From Archilochus colubris (taxonomy: Eukaryota; Chordata; Aves; Apodiformes; Trochilidae), in assembly GCA_023079485.1 (NCBI GenBank), contig CM041084.1:124658292-124722291 (forward strand): a DNA stretch of 64,000 nt. Direction: 5' to 3'. The notes under the pieces were generated by a model. It ran no database searches and was not told where the DNA came from. It worked only from the letters and a program-made list of their open reading frames with translations. Each line of letters opens with the position of its first letter. Position 1 is the first letter of the stretch. Positions 1-12,100 of the stretch are shown in pieces. Position numbers and translations under genes: made by a program.

Positions 1-3000
1 TGAGAGCATTGGTAAGAGACCAACGCCAGCATGGAACTGCTGTCATACCTCAAATAGAAGAAAATTGGCAAGATTTAAATAATAATAATACAGCTTTTTC
101 AAAGCAGATAATTTGGATATGTTGTGTTTCAAAGGGCTTTTTTTTTGCTTCCATTTGTTGAAGAAAATTTTCTTGTGATGGACAAAAAATAAATAAAGCT
201 TTTGTCTGCTCTCCAGAGCTCAGTCTCCAGTCATGGTGACAACTGGAAAGTAACATACAGAAGAATTTTCTTCTAAAATCCCTGTTTGTCAAGTATTTTC
301 ATAGATAGATTAGTACTTGCTTTCTATAATCAATATATTTTTTCCCTACATTTCTGCACTGAGAAGTAGCCAAATAAAGTGGCTGAAAAGTGCCATCTAC
401 TGCCTGCATGAGAAAGAGCTGGAGCAGAGCACCGTGACTGAAAGAGCAAAAGCAGTTCTGGCACAGTTTTTCACTACAGGAAAGACTGGGAACTTGGCAG
501 GAGGCTACAGCACTTTCTCCATTATTTTTGTGCTATCAGACCCACAGGTTTTTATTAGTAGCAGCCATAAGATGTTTTCCACTTGGAGAAGTGCACTTCA
601 GCTCTTCAGAAGACCTCTTTCAGAGAGCTATGTGGTGCCTCATGGTTATGGCTTTAAAAGCTACTAATGCATACAGTTAGCTCTATTTTGTGTGTACATA
701 CATAGCTATGGATTTTTATATATACATGTATTGTTCACTATGTTGCTTTTTTCTGGCCTTGGCATACTGGAAATAATTTCAGATGCACTTCTTTGACAGC
801 ACAGGTGAATTTGTCAGTTGTCAGACATTAAAATTATGGACATAGAGCTAGTTACTACATCTATTCTCATACTACTCCTCATTCCTTTTGTTCTAAAACC
901 TCTGATCTCTATTGGTGTTCGGACACCATTTCTACACAGCAGACAAAAAAATATTGCAGCTCATATCCCCGTGAGCTTCACAGGAGTTATCTTGGTATGG
1001 CCATCCCAGTTCACTCAGAGTACCCATATCGGTGGCTGGTTTTGTTGTTCTGTTCCTACTGACATCCTAAATCTTCAAAAATAACCCCATTTTTTCCTTC
1101 TCATTTCAGAAAGAGATGGTGTCTCCTAAAATAGAAGATGTACTGTACACATATGTTGTGAAGACTGGGTGGCAGCTCACTAAACCACTGCAAATAGTCT
1201 TTCCCACTTCCTTAAAAGCTGGAGGATTTTCCAAATCCTAGGGATAATAATGAGAAGAGGAGGAAGCAAAAGAGAAAACAGAGGAAAGGCTGCTGGGTGC
1301 TGCATTACTGCATGACCTAGTGAAGGCACCTGAATATTCCAAATTAGACATGAAAGTGTTGAAAAAAACAAATAAATCCACCAAATTTAGGTCCCTGTGT
1401 TTTATTTTGATAGTTTATTTTTGGTCACTTTTAACTTATATTAAGCATCAGAGAGATATGGTTAACAATTAATTGCTAATAGGAGCATATTTATCACAGG
1501 ACAAAGAGTCTGAAGTGAACTGACCATATGGAACAACTTAATGATAAAATTTGGCTCTTGTATGCAGAGAACTATCAACTACTGCTTAGATCTTGCTCCA
1601 AAATTTGGTGACATTCTAAACTACCAGATTACTTTACTTAAAAGGCCCTTATATATTCAGTTGAAAGAAGTATGGGGTGGCCCACATAATAAAACTTGAA
1701 AGTCTTGAATATGCTGGGCCTGTAGTTCAAAAAACCTACATAATTTTTTCACTTCACCCCACCATATGCTATTTTATATACTTCACACACTGCATACTTT
1801 CTTGGAAATGTGCCAATTACAGAAACTCAAATAGTGATGTTTTCCAAATTGTCTGTTGAATTTGTGCATCCCAGCTGAATTCAATCAAGAGTTCACTTCC
1901 TGTGAGAAATAAAGCTATTTATAACTCTATACCATGTGACAAACACTTCTCATCATGGTAGAAGGACTTGAGACATCTCTGTCAGTCAGTTCAGCTTATT
2001 TTTCCCATGGTGGTTGAAGTCAATTTGATGCACCCCAGATTGGAAAAAGGTGCACAGGCATTTGCTGCTTTGTCATTGAGTTTTGGCATTTGCTCTCTGA
2101 ATGAGCAGTAGTTCCCATCTGAGGATGCAATAACAGTAATGTTGCTAGTTTAGCTTATAATCAAACTTACAACTAAATGGAACTGCACACACAACAGAGA
2201 GATAAGTCCTGTGAGAGAGAAGTTTTGAAGTTTAGGTGATTCTGTAATTCAAATTACAGAACTGAAACATGATTTGTCTAATATTAATTTCTGACAGAGA
2301 TCTTATGGTATGTAAAAAGAGAAAAGTCAACCAGTGACCTCTTTTGAAGCTGAACTATGTTTATTTTCCGACTCTCTGTTTTCTTATGTGTTTTAATGTA
2401 CTCAAGAGCTAAGCCTGAAAGGTACATTTAGTGTGACTGAAATTTATAAGAGGGAAGAAAAGGAAAACAACAACCATTAACATTTCTACATAAACAGTTT
2501 AAGCAGGAAACAGGTTGAAGACAGTTCTGTCTTGGCTTAGCATACTAAACCAGGAATTATCTAAACTGACATGATTTTTGCTTCCTTTGTGAAAAAAACT
2601 TTTTTGATCTATAAAAAATTTAGACATGAACTACAAACATCAATGAAGTGTAAAGCCATTCTTTTCTCTTATTTATCTGCAGGATGTTTGTAACAGCCAT
2701 AAAATACTTCGCCACTCTGGTTACATGAAGCACTTGTGTTCCTGTAAGCCTAATTAGCTCCACAATTTTTTGAATAAAAGCTGCTGATATGCTGACAGGT
2801 AGGTATAGATAATGCTTCATTATGCTATTGGTGAACACAAAAAAAGAGGGTTTTTTGGTCAAAATTTATAAATAGAATGCTACTAATAATGCGAGTCAGA
2901 GGCAGTAATATTGATATATTATGGATTTAAGAATTAGATGGAGACACTGAGTGGTAAATTTGCAAGGAAGTCCCTTGAAATATGAAGGAAAATGAGACTT

Positions 3001-3377
3001 ATAAAAAAAAAAAAAAGGTGCTTTAACCTTTTTTTTTTTCAAATTTCATTCCTCAGCAGTGAGGGAAAGAATATTCAGGATGCTTTCCACAATGCTGCAA
3101 TGGGTTGTTCTTGAGTCAAACAATTCCAGGGCTATGAATAACTGTGTTTAACTTCTTCAGTAAAAATGAGAAAAATAAACTGAAAAAAAAATAAAGAAAC
3201 ATCCCAAAAAACTACTGTGGTCTCCACATCTGGGATGCAGGATTTCACTGCTTTTCAACAGTTAAGAAAGCAAGAAGTAAAAATCAGATTAAATTTTCTG
3301 GCATCATCTAGAAGAAGAATAATTTTCTGGCATCTAAGCTAGAAGGCTAGGAAGAAATTACTATAACTAAAAAGTAG
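1..3377. other. Non-coding sequence, no confirmed gene
   Basis: AT-rich single-copy-looking DNA. Two exon-like islands on + (1110-1241 and 2683-2743) are described as findings, but no gene can be assigned. Confidence 0.6.
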
Positions 3378-3445
3378 ATCACAGAATCATAGAATGGTTT
3401 GGGATAGAAAGGACCTTAAATATCTAGTTCCAACACCCCTGCCTG
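3378..3445 (-). repeat. CR1 LINE, 3'-end fragment
   Basis: Read on the + strand it begins ATCACAGAATCATAGAATGG, followed by TTTGGG...GAAAGGACCTTAAA and TCTAGTTCCAACACCCCTGCC. This is the reverse complement of the CR1 3' terminus. Only about 70 bp remain, so the copy is severely 5'-truncated. Confidence 0.75.
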
Positions 3446-6400
3446 ATTCCAAAGTCAGAAATTTATCTATCAAGGAATGCTTACACCTAGCATTGAAGCA
3501 ATTCTTCAGAAAAGTTTCAGTCAAGCCCAGACATTTTACATATTGTACATATTCTTGCTTTCTGCCTCTTATGCTATTGGGCTACACAACTATATTGGTC
3601 TTTTTGCATTGGTCTTCCCTCTGCATCTCCCAAGAATCAGGTAAAAAAAGTATGTTGTAAGTGAAAGAGACCATCAGAGAGTGGGAAAAATTAGTATGGA
3701 ATTACTGCAGAAATAACAGAAAATGAGATGTTCTTCCAACAACTCTGATAAAAAAGAGGAGGCAAAACTATCTTCCCCATGTTTCTAAAAAGCTGCTGAA
3801 TAATTTTGCTCCACATGTTCCTCTTCACTAGGGAAAAAAGTGTCTTCCGTCTTGCAAGCTCTTCGAACACATAATGTTCTACCCCAGAGAAATCTGCTTC
3901 GACTTTCCAAAAAACATAAGTACTAAAATTGAAATGTCATATTGGAAAGTTACTGAGAACTATTTTAAACATCCTATCCTGTAAAGCAGTGCAGCATTTT
4001 TTCAGTCCAGGTTCAATATGAAATGCAATCTGTAGAAAGTATATTTCAGCTGTCACACAAAAAGCTCCAGCTCTTCCTCCTGAGAAAGGAAAAACACAAG
4101 TGGAAAATTTTCAAGAAAGTATGGTAGGCACATTTTTTAACAAGAATTCTAGCATTGGGTCTCACTGTTCCAAGACTGGAAGAGCAATAAAACCACTTTG
4201 AGATCCACTCTGAAACACTAGAAACCAAAAGGGTTGTGCAACAACATATTAATATCAAGAAGTGGCTGCAAATCAGGACCTTGACTCTTGCTTCAGTCAC
4301 CAAAAAAGGCATCAGAAACACAATGTACTGAGAGCTTCAACAACAGCACTCTGAAAGCAGCAAAGCCTCAGGTAGCCTGCTGAGTCTGTAAGAAGGGACC
4401 AAGAAGAGAAAATGACAAGAATGTCAGGGAACAAATCTCAGTAAAAAAAACTTCTATAAAAAATCAAAACTAGCAATGTGGTTAATCCTACCATCTCCTA
4501 CCCATGTCTGAATCTAAAACATCACATTTCTTCCCTTTTATAGCCACACAAATCAAGTTGTTAATTGTATCCCATGGTAAGTGATGCACCTCAAATCTGT
4601 CCAGTTTTAAACCAAATTCAGATCTGACTCTCTGTTTCTACCCTGGCTTTGGTGATGCGTCACAGTTACCTTGGTGACAGGACAGCTATTGATTCGAGTT
4701 ACAAATACAGTGTGAGAGAATTTCACTGTACAACAGGGTTATTGTGGCTGATCTGAACAGCCCCAGTTTCAGCAGCAACTGCAGAAGCCACGTATCTGAT
4801 CACTTTGTCACATGCTTTGCACTGCAGTCTGATTTCTTCTTGTATTTGTCCATGAACTTACAACTAATGTGTAAAAACCAGAATGTACATGCAAGAAACT
4901 CTTCTATTAGTGTGTCACAAACATAATACTATAAAATGTGCCACTAAGATTGTGTCTTTTTCCATTGACAAGAATAAATTATATAAAAATCACAAGACCA
5001 ACAAAACAAATTTTTACATGAATGCCACTGCTAACCATCACGGACAGAACTTCTTAGCACCAACCATGTTCTATAGCTTAGCTTAGCCCGCTTGTTACCA
5101 TCATTACTGGTGCTCAGGTATTTTTCTCCTATATTTTTATTATGGCATTGTAATAGCTCTCCCTGCTAGTGGGACTACGTGTTACTGATTACAGACAGAG
5201 ATCCATGTTAAAAAATTTGGTTCAGATGAATTAGTTCTTTTGAACAAAAAATTGCCTGGACACATAGCTATTATGTAGCATCTCTACAATTAAAAAATAT
5301 GATTTAATACTTCTATTTAATTATATTTCAACATTTTTTCTCTAGCATGGCTTGTAGAATTAACCTATGTGTTGCAAACATCATGTAAAAATAACCTTTT
5401 TACAGCTGAGTGATATTGTCATTTGTACTACAACCAAGTGGAGGGAGGATGCAAAATCATATTCAATCAAAGCAAAAGCATTCTTCCTCAGTTTGAATAA
5501 TGAGCACAGATGCAGAGCAGCAGTGAGTCATGGTCATGAGTCCCTTACCCTCAGTCCCTTCCAGGCATGAACAGCTTTCCTCTGTGTGCTCCTCACAGTC
5601 CTCTCTGTCTGCCTCCTTAGGAACACAGAGCTGAAGTAGCACGCAGGAGGATTTGTGAATCTCTACCCCTATGTGGTAATTTCCTCCTTAAGAACTTCTT
5701 GGATCAATGCGACTTACTACTGGGGGGAATTGAATTCTCAGTAATTTTGTGTTCATGATGCAGCACTCGTGGTTTGGGCACAATTTTTCAATAAATTGTA
5801 CAGAAGAAAGAATAGTCGCTGGTATATCAAAGCAAGGACAATATTATAAAAAAAAAAAAAAAAAAGTCATCTGCTCCCTCACACTACATTTCCCATGTTC
5901 ATATCTCCAAAAGAAGCTTAAAAGCTGATATGAACCCTTTGTCTGTGAATTCTTCCAAATTTTGTCACTTCCCACTTGAAGATCACTTCTGAATTGAACC
6001 ATGCCCTTACAGATGACTTCAAAAACATACTTCAAAACCCTTTTTTACAGAGCTGAGAAAGGTAAAAGTAACTATTTATCAAAGAATACACCCAGCTTTA
6101 GCTTACTTCTCAGGCAAGTGACTGCTCCATCCATCAGGATATAGAGATAGCCTTTGTCTCCAATAAAAAACACTTTTTATCAAAGCCTGTTGATTAAAAC
6201 AGTCATCTAACAAATGCTGTTAGGCCAGTTACCTGAAAGAGGAGATCCTGAGAAGGCTGCACTAGTCTGGAAGTTTATCTTCCCAGCCCTGTGCTCCCCT
6301 ATGGGACATAAAGTCTAACTTATCCCAACAGCTCTTCAATCATCAGGTCCTCCCAACCAGGAGCAATTAATACTGTAGAGATAGTGAATAGAAAAAATTT

Positions 6401-6482
6401 ATGAACATTCAGGATAACCCTTACTGTAAAAAAATCGCTACAGCAAAATAATATTTCCTATCAATGAAAGATCACTGAGAGG
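3446..6482. other. Non-coding sequence
   Basis: AT-rich. Contains an A(19) tract at about 5848-5866. No gene or known repeat recognised. Confidence 0.65.
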
Positions 6483-6488
6483 GCCTTA

Positions 6489-6716
6489 TGTAACAGGACG
6501 AGCTTTTCTTCTTGTTCCTGAGGCTCAACAAGCTCCTGGCCTCTGCATTGCCTCACACCAGAGTGAGCTGAGCTTCTCTCTGTGGGTGTGTGTCCCACCT
6601 TTATTGGCCCCCTGGTCTTACTCATGCCCAATAGGGGCCTGTCCTGATCAGGCACAGGTGGACTCACACCCACTCTTTGGCAACTCGAGGCACCTGGTTT
6701 ATCTTGTTTCTCTACA
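6489..6716 (-). mobile_element. Solo LTR of an endogenous retrovirus (228 bp)
   Basis: The element starts TGTAACAGG and ends TCTCTACA on +, so it has TG...CA ends. It is flanked by a perfect 6-bp duplication GCCTTA (6483-6488 and 6717-6722). TG/CA ends with a 6-bp duplication are typical of class II (ERVK/alpha-like) retroviruses. On the - strand GGGGGCCAATAAAGG could serve as the TATA region, which sets the suggested orientation. It shares most of its length with 35630-35851 and a core of about 115 bp with 17953-18136. There is no internal retroviral gene. Confidence 0.8.
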
Positions 6717-6722
6717 GCCTTA

Positions 6723-9021
6723 TACTTTTATCCAAATTACTTTGCCCTTACTTTTATCCAAATTACTTTATTCTTACTTAAACATGAAGTATTTTCTGAG
6801 GATAGTTTGAAACTGCAGTATGTTTCCATAATGGAAAAAGGCAGTCTAGTGTGTTCAGAGCAGTTTGGGAAATGCCAGCAACAAGAAATAGATCTGGGAT
6901 TATGCCAAATGATTTGGCTTCAGTAGCATAAGTATGCCCTAAAGGCTACTTTGTGAAGGGCAGTATCACACTTATGCAAATATGATGTAGGAGGAAAAGG
7001 AATTTGATAAAATTATTTTTTATCCAAAAAAGTTGGACACGGATCTTGACTTCCATGCAGATTTGGGAACTGACAATATCCAGGTGCAGACTTCAGTGGT
7101 TCTGAACATCTGTGCCCTCTGCTTTGAACCATAAACTGAAACTTGGAGTCTTTGAGTACAATTACTAAACCTACTGCCTACTTTGAGGGCCTTATCTTAA
7201 TAAACATTCTCTGTTCATACTTTGAACTGCATGATCAGGCAAGCTATGACTATCTGTATAGCTATCTAAATGGAAAACCACTTCTGGAGATATGAATTAA
7301 CATGAGGATTAAATGATAAATTAATAAAGACTGAAAGAAAACAGGAAATATTTGAAATATAGTCAAAATTCAGTAAAAAAAATTATCATCAGTCATTGTA
7401 GCTGCAAAGGTGATTACTTGGCTACATTAACACTGAAAACAAACAAACTAAATATATACTCTGTCTCTCTTCAGGCATCACTTTGCAAAATGAGATATTC
7501 ACAGGTAAGCATGAGCTGCAACATCATTCTGTAGACCAGAAAATTGTGCCCAACCTCTTGTAATGCATCTCATTTAGAAACTTCAGTTCTGATTCAAGTA
7601 ACTGGGTTCATTCCAAAAATGGTATATATATAGTTGAGTGTAAGAACTCTCTTGGAAGACTTTGCAATTCACAAACTTAAATACCTTTTTATTACTCAAG
7701 GCAAATAAATCTATGCTTTAAGTTTTTCTCCACCTCAGTGATTCTCTACCTTGCCTATCCCATGCTTGTCCCAGGTGTAGTTTTTAAACACTTGTAAACA
7801 GGATTTTTTCAAATATTTAAAGTATCTGAAGTACTTTATTTTTTACAGAGCTGGGATCACTGGTACGCTGAATAGCAACAATTTTAGTAGCTTTTATATC
7901 ACTGTGATGGAAGAGAAAATAACACCTTTATGCAAGTTAGTTTGTACACCAACATTTTAAAGTACTAGACAGAATGACTTAGTTATTAATATTAACTATT
8001 TATATTCTTAAACTATGGTATTAAATATGTGTACATGCTCATGTCCCTAAAACCATGTATTATGCTTAGAAAAAAAAGAATCTCACTGAACTGGGATAAC
8101 AAGTCTTATGAATTCATGTGCAAGGAAATGATTTTGAGAAGTTAACTCAAAAGTTCTACCATCACCATGTCCGTCATAATAAAATAAACATAATGAAAAT
8201 AGTGTATTCTATAAACTCATGCAGCCACACGAGTTAGATTATGTAAAATGGCTTATAATAAAGAAAACTAATAATTAATAATATTTAGCAAAAGTGATTG
8301 TGAATCTTTGATAATTAAATTTTGCCAGCTGCTATGTCCACTAATGAGCCTACATGCTGATTTAGTAGAATTAGTCTTTGTATTCAGTAGAGTAATATAT
8401 CCCTCTTTGTATTGCAGGGACAAAAGAGAAATGTCATCAGGGTGCTGCCTGCCTGCACACATGAACATACTCTCTAGAAATTGCCATGTTATTGGAAGCA
8501 TGGAGGAATGCCACTAGGAAAACACAGGAAACCCAAGACAAGGCTTGACATAGCTAAATTCAATTATCTGACATTTTCATTCAGGTTTGAGAGTGGTGTT
8601 TCCAAAGCCACTGTTTTGTTAGCGCCTGTTCCAAGCCCCTATGGCATTCTTTATGATTATTAGTGAAACAGAAATTAAATGTCAACTGACCCGTACAGTG
8701 TTCACTGGAGTCACGTGTTTTGGAGACCCAGATACTGCATCTGCATCCCTGTGTGATGAACAGCACGTACATTCCCAATTAGGATCTGCTGTGAGTGCCA
8801 GGATAGAGAAAGGAAATCTGATGAAACTTCTTCAACTGTCAACACGCTGAGTGAATTGCTTTCTGTTTCAAACCACATGTGATTGGCTTTGCAAGCTTCT
8901 GTTCAGTGAAAAACGAGTTAGGATGTCTCATTGCAGATTAAGAGAAAGAAATTAATAAATACAGAAGCCTGAATGATTGAAAATGCCTTTTAAAAAAAGA
9001 CCTAGGAAATACAATGTTGCT
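6723..9021. other. Non-coding sequence
   Basis: No recognised repeat. Short overlapping open frames on both strands at 8268-8850 follow fair splice acceptors but show no family similarity. Confidence 0.6.
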
Positions 9022-9198
9022 ATTAATGGGCTGCCCAGGGAAGTAGTTGATTCTCCGTCGCTGGAGATATTTAAAAAGAGACTGGATGTGGCACTCAGTG
9101 CCATGGTCTAGCAACCGCAACGGTGGTAAAAGGGTTGGACTTGATGATCTCTGAGGTCCCTTCCAACCCAGCCAATTCTATGATTTTATGATTCTATT
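9022..9198 (+). repeat. CR1 LINE, 3'-end fragment
   Basis: Sense-oriented CR1 3' end. It starts in the coding tail (GGGCTGCCCAGGGAAGTAGT region) and passes the typical TGGCACTCAGTGCCATGGTCTA and GGTCCCTTCCAACCCAGCC blocks. It ends in a degenerate ATTCTATGATT tail. It is 5'-truncated and non-coding today. Confidence 0.85.
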
Positions 9199-12100
9199 AG
9201 GTAAGTGCATGTTGAAAAAACACAGCCATGCACTTTTTAACAGGCAAACCAAAGAGCAGCATCCTAATGCCAGACAACATACATCTGCTAAGAGCATGGT
9301 GCAGGAAGAGCATTGTTTCTCAGGTGGAATATTCTGAATTACTGTTGGTCAATATATACCTCAGTGCCACCCCTAGCTTTTAATACAACCCCTAGCTGGA
9401 AAATTATCAGTGATATCAACCACTCCCACTGTTTTCAGTGCAACATATCACTGGTACTGCTAATTTCCAACTGTTCTGGTCCAGGCAGCAATCTGCCCTT
9501 TTGCAGCAAGCTAGAAGACTAGAAAAAGAAGTCTGCCCTTTAAAGCAGAATTGTTAGTCATCCAATCTAATATGTTTAACTGGTTGAGTGTGCTAAAGAC
9601 AAATATTATTGTTATTCTACATGTATCATTTCTGCCTAAATATATGCTGCCATGAATGTATGTCACAAGCATTAACTTCATCCAAGATTTCCAAATTATC
9701 TTTTTTCTATGACATGAAAAGAAGGTTATAATTTCCTCATTTCTTAACATTCTCTGATGAATCACCCTTGAAAACGTTCTGTCACAAGCATTGGAGGAGC
9801 ACTTCGTATCTTTTCTTTTTCTCCTTTAGCAGACAAATGGTATCCCATCACACACAGAACAAGCACACGCAGCAGATCTGGAAAGAATTACTCTCCAGCT
9901 ATTAGTTTCTCTCTGTAACAGTAGCTCAAAATGTTGGATGGTTGTTTTAAATAATAAAATTTATTTTAAAAAGCCACAATTCCTCATTATCTCTTGTGCA
10001 GCTTCCAGTCCTGGTGGCTACACAACTCCAGCCCCAAGCTGTATCTCCACAATGCCATCCCTTTGCAGGGCCATGTTTTTCACCACCAGAGAAACATTAG
10101 TTCCACGCATAATCTAGAAACCCTTTTTGAAAGCACTCTTTGCTTCCAGAGATTCTGCTTTCTGCAAAGCTGAGTTCTACGCTCACCTCTGCAGACCTAA
10201 CCAGAGGCCAAGCCTTTCCCAGAGTTTTCCTTGCCACAATAGAAAAGGAACACACAGGAACCCAAATCAGATATGTGTTAGTGAAGGGACTGGCAGCAGC
10301 TTCCAGAGCAGTTGAACACAGGTCAGGCATGAGGCACTTCCATTAAAACACTGTGAAGACCCTATTCAAAGTCTTTCTGCAAGGGAGCCCAAAATCGTCT
10401 TTGTTCAGCAAGATGTAGCATTTTTCTCTGCTAGGCTAGATGAGGGAGATGGAAACTGGACCTCTGTACACTAGACAAGTCCCAGCAAAGGCTGTCTTCC
10501 TTTGTTACCATCAAACTTTCTAAAATGAAGTGAACCTAAAATATAATAGCAACTTTAGACAGACAAATGAGAGTGTGGCCATTGAATTTTCACTCACATG
10601 GACTTTTTCAAATAATAGCCCACTGTCTGCAATCACTTGCTTATGAATAACATAATTTAAGATGATTTCAGGGGCAGAAAATGAAATCATTAACAGTGGA
10701 TAGATCTTTTAATAACACTTTTTATCTCACAGGCAGCAGTATTATCCATACTTGGGCATAATTAGGAAGAGAAATTGGTAATTTTGCTGTATAGCAGCTG
10801 ACTGAACAAAAGAGACTATTTAAAATAGACTTAGTAAAATCTTTAATATTGACTCAGATTGTTTACTTGAAAACTTCTACAGAGCTACGTGACATTTTGC
10901 CTTGTTAAGTATTAACATGCACAAACCTTAAGGTATGTTTTTCTTTTCTAACCAGTCACTATCCCTTTGGAGTCAGGATCCATAATGACTCATATTCCCG
11001 TATCTGGCTGGAGGTGGAAACAAATTTATCTTCTGAGATTTTGGAAAATGTAATCACCTACTGGAATTTTTAATACAAAAACTTATTCTATGAGCCAAAG
11101 TTGTTGTGGGGGAAGTGTAAGAAGCTAGCTTTTTCAGTAAAATACCTGAGTGCCATAAGAACTCATAGGAATATGAAAGAAACATAATAATATATTGCTA
11201 GGGAAAAATATATATAATAAAAGTAGGAAAAATATCTTAGGATAGGAAAGTCAAAGTTAAGATTAACATTCTAAAGTAAGAAATGACAAAAGTTCCCTCT
11301 AAAATGTATCTCATATCCTCTTCCTTTTAAAGATGACCAATATACATGCAATCTACTCTACAACCATATACTGTATTTGCTGTGAAATGTTCACATTTCT
11401 GTTACCAGTCATTCCACAAGTCTTTCACTTCATTTATTAAAATATCAGTCTCATCAAGATTTCAGGGATTCTGAAATTTCATTTAAATCCCATCCCTCAT
11501 CATGGTCCTATTAAAGGAACTGTACAGTGTCCCACAAGCTTATCTGTGACTCACATGCTATTCTTACATCAGACACTGACAGGTTTTTTGTTGCTGTTGT
11601 TGTGCACCACAATGTCACTGCAGGAGGTGCAATATGGCAAACAATGTCCCAGGTTACTGAGCCAGGCCTCTTGGAACCAAAGAAATTATGATACTAAGAG
11701 AACACAGGGTTACTGTTGGTTTAAAACCTGATCTGCACAGAGAATTTTTCACATCCTTTTTAATTGTCATATGTGGAAGTTTCTGGACATTTCTTCCTGA
11801 AGAGTTTCCTGATCATCTTCAAACACAGAGAGACTGGCCTGACAATAAAATTGTATCATCCATGTTGCTCCAATTTCCTCTTTTTTTATGTCTTGCTTTA
11901 TCTTCTGATCAGCTATAACCAAAAAAATAAAACAAGCAACACACAACCATAATCAAGTATTTTTTCTTTCCTATTTATTTTTCCTTGCCAAATATTTTCT
12001 CTCTTTTAACTCACTATTAAATTCACTATAAATAAAACAAGTAGGGCTACTTGTTGTATTATAAAGCAAAGTGTAGACCATGGTAGCAAGTTTAGGTGAA

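Noticed and set aside
2620..2862. 80-codon - strand ORF with protein-like sequence (ISAAFIQKIVELIRL...)
   Set aside because: The acceptor is acceptable, but no GT donor follows at a suitable place and I could not match it to a family; the + strand island at the same place has better splice signals.
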